From Muraenolepis orangiensis (lineage: Eukaryota; Chordata; Actinopteri; Gadiformes; Muraenolepididae): DNA of 64,000 nucleotides. The DNA lies in the NCBI GenBank assembly GCA_027704905.1, contig CM051000.1, positions 15,781,528 to 15,845,527 of the forward strand. The letters run 5' to 3'. Made by a program: the position numbers and the translations under genes. The notes under the pieces are model-generated. The model was not told where the DNA came from. It saw only the letters and a list, made by a program, of their open reading frames with translations, and searched no databases. Shown here piece after piece: positions 38,442-51,125 of the stretch (position 1 is its first letter; each line of letters opens with the position of its first letter).

Positions 38442-38848
38442 GTATATATATATGTATATATATATGTATATATATATGTATATATATATATATGTATATA
38501 TATGTATATATATATATATACATATATATGTATATATATACATATATATATACGTGAATATGAATTGGAAGTTGTATAATACAATTGAATAGCACCAATA
38601 TGTAGTGTCATTATTGTATTCCTCTCCAGTGCCCTGTGACATCAGATAGTCACATAAACGGAGATCCAATCCAAATTGATTCTTTTTTTGTTAACCACGC
38701 CTTCTCCCAAATCTCCTGCACTGTCACAGTGCAGGAGAGTTTCTTCTCTGGATGCAGTTGTCATGGCGATAGAAAAGTGCCCCGCGTCCATTCGCGGCAC
38801 TGTTGCCATAGAAACCGGCAGCGCAGACACACTCGCTCATTAAGCTAA
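36425..38848 (+). CDS. tentative unrecognised gene, 3 exons
   Basis: No family recognised. Three pieces fit together by both splice signals and phase. Exon 1, 36425-36500, starts MSNPHLTGPEPTLSQRCYDP and ends in phase 1 at GTAAAG. Exon 2, 37830-38038, follows a strong acceptor (TTCCCCCCAG-type), reads ESESESLCRLETADSPAVAF... with no stop, and ends in phase 0 at GTGAGT. Exon 3, 38630-38848, follows a strong acceptor (TTCCTCTCCAG) and reads CPVTSDSHINGDPIQIDSFF... to TAA. An ATTAAA poly(A)-like word lies at 38909-38914. The product would be about 167 residues with a Cys/His/Arg-rich end. No signal peptide or domain is evident. It sits between tp53bp1 and map1a, where the human locus as I know it has no gene. 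Chance agreement of open frames cannot be excluded; exon 1 is the weakest. Confidence 0.33.
37460..37570 (+). mobile_element. retroelement 3' tail copy with internal duplication
   Basis: GCATACTGCAGGAGGGAATG, then GGGGAGTAAGCATTCAATTG twice in tandem, then TTTTGAATCGTGAATCTTGA. Same family as 27835-27925; the repeated 27-base piece is specific to this copy. It falls in the putative intron 1 of the tentative gene. Confidence 0.7.
38367..38552. repeat. (AT)n microsatellite with ATGTATAT variants
   Basis: A pure TA run to about 38430, then TATATG-spaced variants to about 38552. It occupies the putative intron 2 of the tentative gene. Ile-Tyr frames here are artefacts. Confidence 0.96.
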
Positions 38849-38909
38849 ACTAATTTCATATGAGGATAGGTCACGTAGGCATATGGGTGATGTACGGTGA
38901 ACTTGCAAA

Positions 38910-40190
38910 TTAAAGCATTCTGCCGTTCTTGATTTGAAACGTGCAATATAGTCTTTATGTCATTTCTGAATTAAATTAAAAAACATGAATTATTCATTAA
39001 TTTCAGCCACTTGCATCAAAAAAATGTAACGGCAATATGTGCTGCTGCTTTATAGGCTGTCGCCGACGCTCGCTTGCTTTGTGTTTCTCTGTGTGCTTGT
39101 TAGTGTGTTGTGCACGTACACTAACGACCACTCTCTCTCTTTCACGCATAGCTCTTTCTGACCATATGTCTAATTATTGATACCACATGGAAATATTGGA
39201 CGTTTTAAGAAGATGTTAAGAATTACTTTTTTAGCAGTCTGATAAGTTGTTCCTCCTTTGCTGTCAGCCCCCTCTGGGAGAACAGCACCACCTAGCGCCT
39301 TTTCAACACACACAATGTCGAAGTCTGCCAACAAAGGATGGAAGCGATATATCCATGAAATGCGAGCATTCGTAATTCTGCAAACACAAGTTTTAAGATT
39401 ATTTTGTTGCTTTGCTGAGCATGATGGCCATGAAAGTTTAATACAATGATGTATAAAATGTAACAACAAAATACAAATATTTGAATAATTTATTAATTCA
39501 TGATATCCTTCCATGCTAGAGATTGTGAGTTCCACAATGAGATTGGAGTTCCACTGCAAGCCTCATTTGCTGTCTTTATTTGCAGCCTGTCCAATCAGAC
39601 AATACAAAACCCCATTTTAATTTACATTGATAACAAAAAGCAATGATAGTTTATTTATCAGGTTCATGCAGGTTCATCCATGGGGCATTGATTCAACTGT
39701 TGATAACGATTCGAAGAAGGAAGGTCATTGAAGGTCATTCGTCAAAAACGTTTTTCCTTGTCTTTTTGGGTTGAACGTATATTCCTATGGTTTTTCAAGG
39801 TAGGAGTGGGAGGGGATGGGTGGGTAGTGGGGGTGGGTTAGCTCTAAGGGAATAACAAAAATGGAAGGAAAATTAAATGCTTTGATTGTAACATTGTATG
39901 ACTCTGTTGGTCCTTCAATAAATATATTTTAACACATTTACAACAATTTGTTTTACCTCAGTGTTTTCCTGATATGATGACCTTCCAAATATTTATACCG
40001 AGTACCCTCACCATTTAGGGCTCAGATTGGAGACCACCACAGATATTCGGTATATGAATAGTGAAAGTGAAATGCGACTCACACTGAGACTCAGTGTGTT
40101 ATAGAAGTGAACCAAACAATGCTACACACAAACTGCCACAACATATACCAAACCAAAGGTGGAGGCTAATGTGTGGTCTTAGCTAATGCA
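38910..40190. other. intergenic, nothing firmly recognised
   Basis: No gene recognised. A short CT/GT-rich stretch lies near 39070-39140. A 130-residue minus-strand frame at 39170-39559 has no domain. Confidence 0.4.
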
Positions 40191-40199
40191 GCTCAGAGG

Positions 40200-40660
40200 G
40201 CACGGGTGTCTCACTCTCAGTAATATCATAACCATCCTTCTGTAGATGGTGTCCGACGAGGGACAGGGAGGCGCGCCAGATCCCATGGTGTTGTGTCTGA
40301 GATCCTGGAGCCTGACACAGACATGGTACATTGTCTCCTCCGCGGTGCTGGTAATCGCTCCATCCCACTTCCCCCCTTTCCTCCAGACAGACCGAGGCTC
40401 CAGGGGAGCCTGAAACCATACACTGCATTCATCGATCAGCCCTACATTTACAGGATACATGTCATGCCAGAGAATCAATGGGCCTGAAAGTGAACACTAT
40501 CGGGTTGGGTGGAAGGAAAGAGACAGCCGATCCAGACATTGTTAATGCAGACGTGGTTGAAGAGGCACCGCCATCAGTGACGCAGAACTCATAGAAACCA
40601 AATGAGCCCTTGAAGAGAGATTTCATTGTACAAGGCCTCAAAAACACACTCAAAGTGCGA
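40200..40660. other. coding-like island, strand and identity unresolved
   Basis: About 460 bases of more GC-rich sequence with open frames on both strands. The plus strand reads SEILEPDTDMVHCLLRGAGN and continues to YIYRIHVMPENQWA. The minus strand reads ECSVWFQAPLEPRSVWRKGG after a decent acceptor (TTCACTTTCAG at about 40491), and a second frame, SLFKGSFGFYEFCVTDGG, lies at 40462-40653. I recognise no family. It may be an exon pair of an unknown gene or a decayed copy. Confidence 0.3.
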
Positions 40661-41171
40661 GTAGCAGAAAAGATTGTACAAGGAAATTAACATAAGGGAA
40701 AAAAACAACTGTCCTACTACTTAGGTATAATTGCATCTCTATGAAAGAAGCGAGAGGTAAGACTCAATGCATTGTATTGTATTCAATACTGTTGTGGTTA
40801 TCTAAAGCATACAATGAATTAATTGTTATATTCGAAGTGCACTCACAGTGTCACAGTCCTCTTGAGCCTTTGAAGAGAAGGTGTTTCTTATGAATGAACA
40901 TAACTGCTTTATCTGAAAAGATAATGTGTAAATAACATTACGCTGCTCAACGTCAATACAATTGAATGTTCATTTTGTAACCTTTTTATATTTCCAATCT
41001 GTTGCAGTGCTCAATTCCTGACACAGCTCCTCTCAGTGTTGTTCTGCTGTGGTCTGTCCGTCTATCTGTCTATCTCTGTCTGTTTATCCTTGCTGCAGCC
41101 TCATTAATAATTCATCAACTGTACTTGCTAACATACTTTGTCGTAAAGCACTTGGTATATCATTTACTGTG

Positions 41172-41340
41172 CCATAACACAGTAATCAAAATGCACCTAC
41201 TGTACCATAACACAGTAATCAATATGCACCTACTGTACCATGACGCAGTAATCAAAATGCACCTACTGTACCATAACGCAGTAATCAAAATGCACCTACT
41301 GTACCATAGCCCACTCGTCATAATGCACTTACAATACCAT
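41172..41340. repeat. 33-bp tandem repeat, ~5 copies
   Basis: The unit begins CCATAACACAGTAATCAAAA and ends TGCACCTACTGTA. Four copies match well; a fifth and later copies to about 41390 are degraded. Confidence 0.93.
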
Positions 41341-42380
41341 ATATATTATACCATAACACACTAGTCATAATGCCCATATTGTCATTATGTATAAATCGTA
41401 TGTATCTACTCACTAATAATGTAGCTACTAATTCAAAACACATGGACTGACCTGTCTTAATACATCTATTCAATCATAATGCACCAATCTGTAAGTAGCT
41501 GACCTTGTAAATGTGGATTGTGTCAGGCAAAGCAGTGTGGGGAGAATAGCAGATAAAGAATGGCCTCAGATACACACATTGTCTCTTGTTAGGAGTTGTA
41601 TTGCTGGAACCATAATGTGTTTGTCCCTATACTGGACAGTGGATTTCCTTGTTATGGTTGACTGGAAATCCTTTCAGCACACAGGAAGCACCTTATTTCA
41701 CAGTTCAGCTGGCAGATAATGGATAATGGAACAAAAGCACAGCAGCTTTGATCACAGAAACAGAAAGGTCACATTGAACAGTGTTAAGATTCTGGGACTG
41801 GCTGCCGCCTCACCTTCGGTCCTCATCACTCGTCCTATTTCACCACTAATCACGCTCTCCTGTTAAGCCATTACAAATATCAATATTCATACACTATGTG
41901 TGCGTTTCAAAATCCCTGTCTGTGCCTTGGTTAACGCACACGCACACACACACTCACTACGTGTAATTACGAGTAATTATATTATAATGTATTTCATAGA
42001 ATGTAATCAAATGAGATATTGTTGGTGTTTAAAAAAAAAAAGTTATGCAAATGACTTGAAACTGCTGTTACTATAGCAACCAATCCAGTCTCTTCAGAGA
42101 CTCTTATCCTTACCTCAGACATCACATTTTTTGGATGAAGAGGGGGGGGGGCAGGGTAAAGAGACCCAGTTTCTTAGCAGTGAAAGTCTGATTTATATCC
42201 AGGCCATGCAATTATCCGTATGAAATGTAGTCTTAATAATAAAAATAAATTGAATTAGGCTTTTTTTGCATGTGTGTGTGTGAACCTTAGATGAGACAGT
42301 ATTTTTCAAACGATGTATACCAAGAGGAAGATGGACGTGTGTTTACCAGTATATCCATCACATCATCCTATTCAGATTCT

Positions 42381-42495
<115 letters not shown>

Positions 42496-43321
42496 ACTTA
42501 AGTAACAGAAGGCGACACAACCTAATCGAGCTAAATCCCACATTCAACTCCTGTATCATATATTAAATGTTAAAACTGTACAGCACCAGCATGCGCCAAC
42601 AAGTAAAAAAATTATATCATTATATGGATCATATCATCCCAGGTCGCTCATAATCCACTGAATGAGAGCACTTTGCATGTGTCCCAAAAGACCACTAACA
42701 CATCTGCTGCTATGCAAATTTCAATGTACAATAACGAGAAGTAGACATTTGGTTGCAAAAGTTGCAAGCTGGTTGCAAGGTGCCCTGCAAGATGAGTGTT
42801 CAGCTAAATGTGAGATATAATTTTTGGATGTTATTCCGGTAATTGTACACCAATAATGACCCGTTGAACTCTCATTTCATCAATCAATAAAATGCAGAGA
42901 CAGCCTTACAGTGTATCTGAATAAGTGCTGAATCGTGACATCCAGATGTAATGGGAACGTTTTGACACCGGGCAGCCCATCGTCACAGTGTCTTAGTGAA
43001 GAGGACGCTGATCTCCAACACACCCTCCCATACCTACACCCGCCTCACCCCACCAGGGCCGTGCCTGATTGATAGGATGCGTGGACAATCGGTGGCATGA
43101 AATATCACTATTCATCCCCGGGGTAAGGGGAAGGAGAGGACAGTAATGATTTCCATGAACACAGCTGTTGCCTGCACTGTGCAATTAATAGCGGCTCAAT
43201 GGCTCTCCTCTCCAGATTGATGGCAGGCAAACAAAGAGCCACCACACCTCCGCCCGGTCAGGGAGCCCTCGGGGGAAATACACAGACACGCGCAAATGCA
43301 CACACACAGACACGCGCAAAT

Positions 43322-43322
<1 letters not shown>

Positions 43323-43370
<48 letters not shown>

Positions 43371-43384
43371 CACACACACACACA
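43323..43384. repeat. (CA)n microsatellite
   Basis: A CA run with one G interruption near 43364. It is preceded by two copies of ACAGACACGCGCAAATGCAC at about 43281-43325. Confidence 0.95.
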
Positions 43385-44423
43385 GTCTTATAATGTAGTC
43401 AATATATTAGCCATGCTGGTAGTGGAGAACAGCAATGTAAACAGTATCCTTTCACATAAAACAGCCGTGCCACTGCATGGCACCTATGGTTCTGGGTGTA
43501 GGAACGACTATTTTGTGTGTTCACCCTTTCCTCTGCTTACACTGAGCTAATACTGACACACGTTGCCGGTCCATCTAATTTCTCATCCCGAAATTCAACT
43601 GCATATTGATCGCTAGGGTGTATGAAATACGATTTGTGGCGATTAATACTGTATATTGCTATGAATACGGCTTGTTTTCTCGACTGGCGTTAGTGTCTGA
43701 GTCATGTAGGAGGGCTCATCAATAATTCAGCTGTCCTCATTGATTTGTCCTTCACGTTTCTCTGCAGTGGACGTAAAGACCTCCTACACCGCACGCTTTC
43801 ATCTTCAGACCAGACCTGGCCGACCACAAACACACACACATATATATACACAGACATGCACCCACCGACCCAAGCAGAACAACCTCATGCAGTCCCACAA
43901 ATACAACATTTTACTATTAGACTCCATTATTTCAGGAGCATAATTAGAATACAGTTATTTTTGTACTTAAGTGTGACCTAAAATGACTTGTTTTACTGTA
44001 TAGGAAACCCTAGGTGTATGCTTAAACATTAGAGCTCAAGAGCATGTATTGTGACATATTACGGCTTTCATACATATTCCATAGAACAGACTTGGTCCAT
44101 TATGATTGAATATAAGACTGGCCAGTCCATTTGTTATGAATTAGTAGCTACATTATTAGTGAGTTGATACATACGTAATAATAATATGATAATTGTAATA
44201 ATTATTAATACATTGTTTATCATCTGACCTTCAGCTGGTCCTTTAGTTTAACCACAGGCACACTGTGGGTGAATGAAACATGTGAAAAGACAGCAGTGAC
44301 GGGGTTAATCCTACGTCTTATCCTTCTGAAGTACACAAATTCCTCCACTACCATCAGCCCGGTCACCTTGGCCAGCTGCTGGGTGTGTGCATGGAGGCGA
44401 GGGAGGGAGAGATTGTGTGTGTG

Positions 44424-44479
44424 TGAGAGAGAGGAGAGGGGGAGAGGGGGAGAGAGAGAGAGAGGAGAGAGGAGAGAGA

Positions 44480-44545
<66 letters not shown>
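44424..44545. repeat. (GA)n microsatellite
   Basis: A purine-only GA/GGA tract of about 120 bases, preceded by a short GT run. All-purine and potentially triplex-forming. Confidence 0.95.
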
Positions 44546-44550
<5 letters not shown>

Positions 44551-45125
44551 GGGACTTTGAATCAGAATAGTTGCAATCTCAAGTGGGGAGGAAAAATGTC
44601 TGGAGAAACGGGGCGGGGCCAAGAAGACATGTGACAGCTGATTGATATTTAGAGCAGCGTTGGTAATGTTAGAGGTCTCTTGATCAGTGATGGTCTGACC
44701 AGTGGGGTGGGCGACATGCAAGGCCTCACATTTGTGAGATGTGTTTAAGAGAAAGGTCTGCACATGTGGCAATGTATGGTTGGAAATATAATGTATCCTA
44801 ATAATAATAATCCTCCACAGATACCATGATACTTACTTGAACTCTTAAACTTACTTTACTGGGTAGAATCAGAGAGAAAATCTGTTGTATTTTATTTTCT
44901 ATATTGTTTCCTACAATGTTATAAAAAGAAGACTATTCAACATCTGTTTAAAATCATTTTTTGTATTTCATTTTTAATATTGTAACTCTTTTTGTGTTGA
45001 ACTTAGTGTCAAATGTTCCATCATTGTGCTATTTCAGTATTAAATGATACTAATGGTTTGATGTTAAAAATAAATGAGACAGATATTATTATATAATGAT
45101 TAAATAACTAGCTTACACTGGAACT

Positions 45126-45253
<128 letters not shown>

Positions 45254-45791
45254 TTAGCAATAACAACTCCCTCCCCATCCATGTTGCTGTATTTCTAGCT
45301 CTGTTTCTCCCTCAAATCTTTCTGTTCTACAAAGTACAATTCAAGTGGAGGTTACACATATTGTGCCGGCTGTGTTTAGAGTCCAGGGTCTATTTTAGTT
45401 TCAACCCAACAGCTGTTGTTTGAGTCACAGCTGTTTGAAAAAGTCCCTTTTCCACCATGGACAATCTTATACCCTCCCAAATGATAATAATAACCATCTA
45501 GACTTGTTGGCTGAAATATATACTTCCGAAACAGCATCGGTTTACAGTTAATCGTTAAGGAAGGACTGCAGTTTATAGTTTTAAGAGCTTCCTTTAAATC
45601 ATTCATGTAGCTCAGTCTATGATTCCTTTCAGAATGCATACTTGTCATAGGCCTACTGCATATCAGTTAATGGGTTGGTGGTTGAATAACATGCATCATT
45701 GATACCATAAGGGATGAACCATTGTAAATGATTGACATAATCGCTGGTCAACCTGATGTAACTACCTGTGTGCCTACCTGACATAATGTGT

Positions 45792-45794
<3 letters not shown>

Positions 45795-45824
<30 letters not shown>
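45795..45824. repeat. (GT)15 microsatellite
   Basis: A short GT run, inverted with respect to the CA run 130 bases farther on. Confidence 0.95.
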
Positions 45825-45826
<2 letters not shown>

Positions 45827-45952
45827 ATGGCATCAGCATGCTATATGGTAGAGAATGACTACTCTCGGTAGTAGCACACTTTACTCCGTCTTTGTGTGAA
45901 ACCCAGATAATTTACTATTCACAACCCAGAACTGTCCCCGTCTCTCATTTTG

Positions 45953-45956
<4 letters not shown>

Positions 45957-46031
<75 letters not shown>
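45957..46031. repeat. (CA)37 microsatellite upstream of map1a
   Basis: An uninterrupted CA run of 75 bases, ending about 70 bases before the GC-richer segment taken as the map1a first exon. Confidence 0.96.
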
Positions 46032-46033
<2 letters not shown>

Positions 46034-46099
46034 TTGCATCGCAACAACACACGTTACAACCAAGTCCACCAATTATATTTTATGTTAAAAACAAATAAG

Positions 46100-46349
46100 A
46101 GTGACACGTTGCAGTCCACGGGCTATTCAGAGCGCGATGCCCCGTTTGATCAGCATCCATTCCCCGACTCACCCCTGGGTACCAGCAGGCCCTGCATGCT
46201 ACATCCTGGTAGCCAGCAGAGGCTAACATCCACCGACTCATCGCAGCCCCGCCCACTCCTCCTCATCCACACATTCTGTCAGACGGGAACATACGGCGTG
46301 CACCGAGACCTAGATGTGCTCTGCATTGCTCTTACGTTGTAAAATAACG
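46100..46349 (+). promoter_or_regulatory. probable map1a promoter and non-coding first exon
   Basis: A GC- and CpG-richer segment ending in a strong donor, AACG|GTAAGTC, at 46349/46350. It is the best candidate for a 5' UTR exon of map1a, whose coding exon starts after an acceptor at 52234. No start codon within it opens a plausible N-terminus. The call rests on composition, the donor and position. Confidence 0.4.
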
Positions 46350-46399
46350 GTAAGTCAAACTGGGATTTATTTTTGGCATTCGTTGTACTCGGTTTATTT

Positions 46400-47104
46400 C
46401 TTGCATGGGCTACTGTCGGCGAAGCCGCAGATAATAATCGCGTTCATCGGGTGATCATAAGCCTAATTTATACGCGATTCGTTGACGTTGAATGCGAAAC
46501 TGTTGCCACTGTTGTTGTATAGGCCTGCATCATCGATAATCGGAAATCAGATGATCTTTGTCATTATTTTGTCATTATTTCAAATGTGGGTTGGGTTGGG
46601 TACCGTGTTGCTAAAACGAGCCTGGATGATTAGCGCGTAAAAGTCACTGAATCCGAATGTGTTTTTTAAGTACACATTTCAACCTTGTCAACCCATCTGC
46701 ACCGAAGCAGAGCCATTTCATTGGGGTTATTATCTGAATGTCATGAGCTAAAATGTCAGCGCATTCTCGGTTCTTCTATAAATCAAAGCTTAGAGAGTCT
46801 GGTGGTCGTTTTTAGGCCCACGGTAGGCCTTTTTATGGATGGATTGATATAGGCCCCTACAGTCTGTTGAAGTAGTCTGTTAAAGAGAGGGATCAGAAAC
46901 CTACCGCATCAGTAGTAATGTTTCAGCCTAATGTCTAGAAGATAATGGGAACATATGGGTAGCCTATTGATGTTCAGGGCAATAGCTGATATTAAGCTAA
47001 TGCTGTAAATGATCAAATACTGAGTTGCCTATTTACTGGCACAATGCCACTGTCAAAAATAAACAGGCAACTTAAAAGGCCCAACAAATACGTATATATA
47101 TATA

Positions 47105-47149
<45 letters not shown>

Positions 47150-49050
47150 GGCATAAAAAATACCTATATGATGCTTTTTCTGACGCCATTTCGTTGATTT
47201 GATATTATTTTTACTACTAGGCTGCTTTTTTATATATTTTTAGTTAGGGTGATCTTTTTTTTGCTTACACTACCGTCCTGTCAGCTGTACAGCAAATGTC
47301 TAACTATGACTAACTTTCTTGGAAACTAGTGTGTGAGTGACTAGTGTGCACCTGACTCCAATCATCCTTCCTTGCAGCAATATAGGCTTGATGTCAACAC
47401 ATTTAACCCAAAGGTGTAAACCAATCAATGGTTGTAACGTTCCCATAGCGCCCTTAGCCTCACAGCAGGCTTGTTGCTGCCGGTGTTTGCATCAGGGCCC
47501 CATGAGGATGCTCCAGGGCATGTGTCTCTTAGCACTGAACTCAGCAATATCGGATGGGCCGGGGCGTGGATGGATGTAATGCTTAGAGATCATGCTGTAC
47601 TCGCTACACTTCTGCTCTGGTCTTTGCATTCTATAGTAGTATAGTACTTAGTAAGTATAGTAACATAATTACTATTGTCCTGCTGTCTTTTGTTGTGCCT
47701 GCACACACATTTTATGCTTACCGTGCTATTTGCCACATGATGTTCATTGATGATGGGGGAAAGATGTATTGGACCCAGCCCAAAAGGGATCGAATTCTAA
47801 GAAATATCAAATATGTGAGTTGCATGTGTAAATCTTCTGCACATTCTACCAACCCAATTCGAGGCCAACTACTGAAACATCAGGCTATCGTCTGCACATG
47901 ATTGATAGTCTCCCCATAAGCTACACCCCAGGTCCTCAGCAACACCTAACAAAGGCAAAACAAGATGAATCACACTAGCTTGGTGCTTGTTCCTCATGCA
48001 TGCAACCTACAACCGACTGTTTGCTTTGAAGTCGCTTCCAAGTGACTTGACCAATGATGCTGTTTGTCTACTTTATGCTTTTAGGTTGATAAACAGGGAT
48101 GGGGGGGGGGGGTGAACTTCTTGTCTGTCACTGGTGTTTATGGAGCGGGAGTTGTCACAGCTCTATACAGCGATGACGTCTGTCTTTGGCAGATCATGGA
48201 CGATCTTAAGGATGAGTACTTGATTGGGGAAAGTAAAAACGGCCCAGAAATGATTAGCTAGTGTTACCTTGGCAGTGCATTGAGAGGAAGAAGAAACTCA
48301 CGCTTCAACAGCATCTCACAGATGTTCACCTTCATGGCGGCGTGCAGTAGACTCATTAGTACTAGATACTTCAATCAAATATATTCAATCAAATATATTC
48401 ATTACGTGTCAATCGGTTATTGCGTGCCAAACGAAAATAATTGCGTTCTGTGATACATTGTGTGGTTTGATGCATTCTATGTGATACGGTGACGCTGAGT
48501 AGCCCACTCATCAGGTTCATTGATCGATTCCACATTTTAGGGCCTCTAACCTGTCACAACAAGGTTAAATGGTTCTCTTCCTTGCTCAGGGTGTAAAGGG
48601 ACTTAAAATGCAACACACATTTCTTTGACATTTATTCTGGCTATGGGTATCCAATTTAGCATAGGCCAGAGGGTTTTTGGCTGGTGCTAGCAGTGTTGTT
48701 GCTCATATAGATACTTGTGAGTATTATCTGTATAGTTGGTTTGTTTGGTTTGTTTTGGAAACTATCTAAATGCATGATTGGTTAAGAAATGGTTAAATGG
48801 TGAAGAGAACATCTGAATTATTAAGAACTTTCTTTTGCTCTAGAATACATTTTGTCAGGAATCTAATTAATATAATAGTTTCTGCCTGACCTTCTCATGG
48901 CCTTTCCCTATCACACTTGACGCTGTTTTTTTCACATTTTCATCAAAATGGAAATGTTAACCTGCCATGGGCATGGTTTCTTCACACGGTTAGCCAGCTG
49001 TTCTGCAGGGTGAGCCGGATAGTCATGTATACGGTCCCTCTGAATGACAT
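46400..49050. other. probable map1a intron 1, no coding sequence seen
   Basis: Contains an AT microsatellite at about 47093-47147 and a G-run near 48099-48110. Small open frames at 47337-47901 have no domain. Confidence 0.4.
47093..47147. repeat. (AT)n microsatellite
   Basis: TA repeats broken once by TATTATA, about 55 bases. Confidence 0.95.
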
Positions 49051-49061
49051 TTTAGGACATG

Positions 49062-49214
<153 letters not shown>

Positions 49215-49313
49215 GCAGCCAGGCTAAATGTTTGTATTGGCCTCAGGTAGGAGGGGGCATTACCAGCTCTGGCCTCCAGTTAGCCCATAAGAACCCACGG
49301 CCCTCTGGGCCAG

Positions 49314-49372
49314 CTTTCAAAACAATGACTGCAAACGACGGTACGTCGCCCACGCGACGAATCAGCATATCG
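49314..49372 (+). other. possible alternative 5' exon of map1a with short upstream ORF
   Basis: An acceptor-like CTCTGGGCCAG precedes 49314, and a strong donor, ATATCG|GTAAGC, follows 49372. The piece contains ATG and 16 codons reading MTANDGTSPTRRISIS. Joined to the exon at 52235 the frame meets a stop after two codons (GTG GTC TAG), so it would act as an upstream ORF unless another exon intervenes. Confidence 0.3.
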
Positions 49373-50699
49373 GTAAGCACTCACAATGGTCTTGAGAGTA
49401 TTTGATGATCATATCTTCCATTATTTGAAGTCTAGACATGTGTGCACTGCTACAGTGTTGCAGTACAACAACATGAGGAACCTTGTATTAGGATCCTGCT
49501 TATCAAGTTATTTTTTGGTTATACATATGTGTACATGCATAAGGTTTTCTGTATTGCTGTATAAGCTCTATTTCACCAACTATTCTGCTTCATTAAACTA
49601 GAAAGAAGAACATCAACAGCAGGAATAACAAATCGATTTAAAGTTCACTATAAATCTCAGCTGCTGTCTTCAAGTGGGCATTATCCCTTTTCCCCACGTC
49701 ATGAATTAGGTCACCCAGTTCTCCTCTGAACCAAATATAGGCTGATTTGACATTGTATGTGTACAGCCTATTTATACTTTAAAGTTTTGGGGATTTTTTA
49801 ACAGACGTATGCTTTTTTATTTTATTTCTAAGGAAGATTTTCTAAGGAAAATTCACAAAATCCCTAAATATTGAGCACTATTCATTCAAAGGTATACAGT
49901 GACTTATATGTGCTAGCTAGTCAATTGTGTAGGAGTAAAATGCACACTGCGTACACAAGTGCACATAGATGTCTTCCGAGCGCCAACATGAGAGGATGTG
50001 TTTAAGACACATCAGTGTTGCTGTCCTATGTTTTGTTTGATACATTTCTGAAGATTTGCTTTTTTTTAAACTTTTTGCTTTTTTAGGATCTCAGCTCTAC
50101 AGCAGAGATTGCTTTGTGTAGACAATGCTCGACTCACATCTAGTGATAAGGTCAAAGATGCCAGGTGTTTCTCCTGCATGTCAGTATGTCACAGGGATAC
50201 TGTAGCCAAGTAAACGTAAACATAAATTACTAAATTCCAGCTTAAAATGTGAGATATAAGGCTTATCTCGAAGCCAACATTCAACTCAAAACCTCCCATA
50301 CTGTTAAAAATATCCAAAAATAAGAGATGTGTCAGTCAGTGTTGCTCAAGTATTGTTGTTATGCTTGCAGCCCTAGTTGGTCATGTACTGTAAGAGGCAT
50401 ACAGAATGTTCCTCACTCCAGGCAGATGCCTGTTTGTGATATAGTACAAATTGAGATGAGCTTGTGATTGTTTGAGTGTTTAAAATACAGAAAGACAAGA
50501 GACTGAAGGAGGTTGAAATTATATCTAATATCAGAGGACTAAGTGGCATTAAAAACCATATGTGATGAAATTGGCCCAGAATATGCAAACTCTACAAATA
50601 TATGCTGCTGATCTCATTGTGGCTTATGAATGCATGTTGGAAAAGCTATTAGAATATTAAGTGTCAGACCATGACTGTGCCTGTTTTCTGCCTGTTGTA

Positions 50700-50757
50700 T
50701 CGAGAGATGTCTTCCATGGACAAGGCAGGGGCCTTGTCCATGGAAGACATCTCTCGA
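50700..50757. repeat. perfect inverted repeat (27-bp arms, 4-base loop)
   Basis: The arm at 50700-50726 starts TCGAGAGATGTCTTCCATGG. Its exact reverse complement occupies 50731-50757, and the loop is AGGG. No transposon ends seen. In the probable map1a intron. Confidence 0.95.
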
Positions 50758-51031
50758 CCTTTCATTTAACCTCTACACACAATGGCATCCTGCTTCCCTT
50801 CTGGGCCTTAATTATGTCCCTCAAAGCCCTGGCTCCCTTATCTCAACAGGCTAGGGGTATAGATAAAATAACCCTATAATAGCCTCACATCACAATATCC
50901 AGATGGGGGAGGGGATGTGCCAGTAACATTTGTCATGCTCAATACAGATAACTGATGGAGCAGCTACACATGCTAATTATGCTGTTGTTTGACTTCACCT
51001 CTGTGTGTAGAACTGGACTGCACGTTAGAAG

Positions 51032-51033
<2 letters not shown>

Positions 51034-51065
<32 letters not shown>

Positions 51066-51125
51066 CTCTCTCTCGCTCTCGCTCTCCCTGTCTCTGTCTC
51101 TCTCGCTCGCTCTCTCTCCCCTCCC
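51034..51125. repeat. (CT)n microsatellite
   Basis: A CT run with CTCG and CTGT interruptions, about 90 bases, in the probable map1a intron. Confidence 0.95.
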
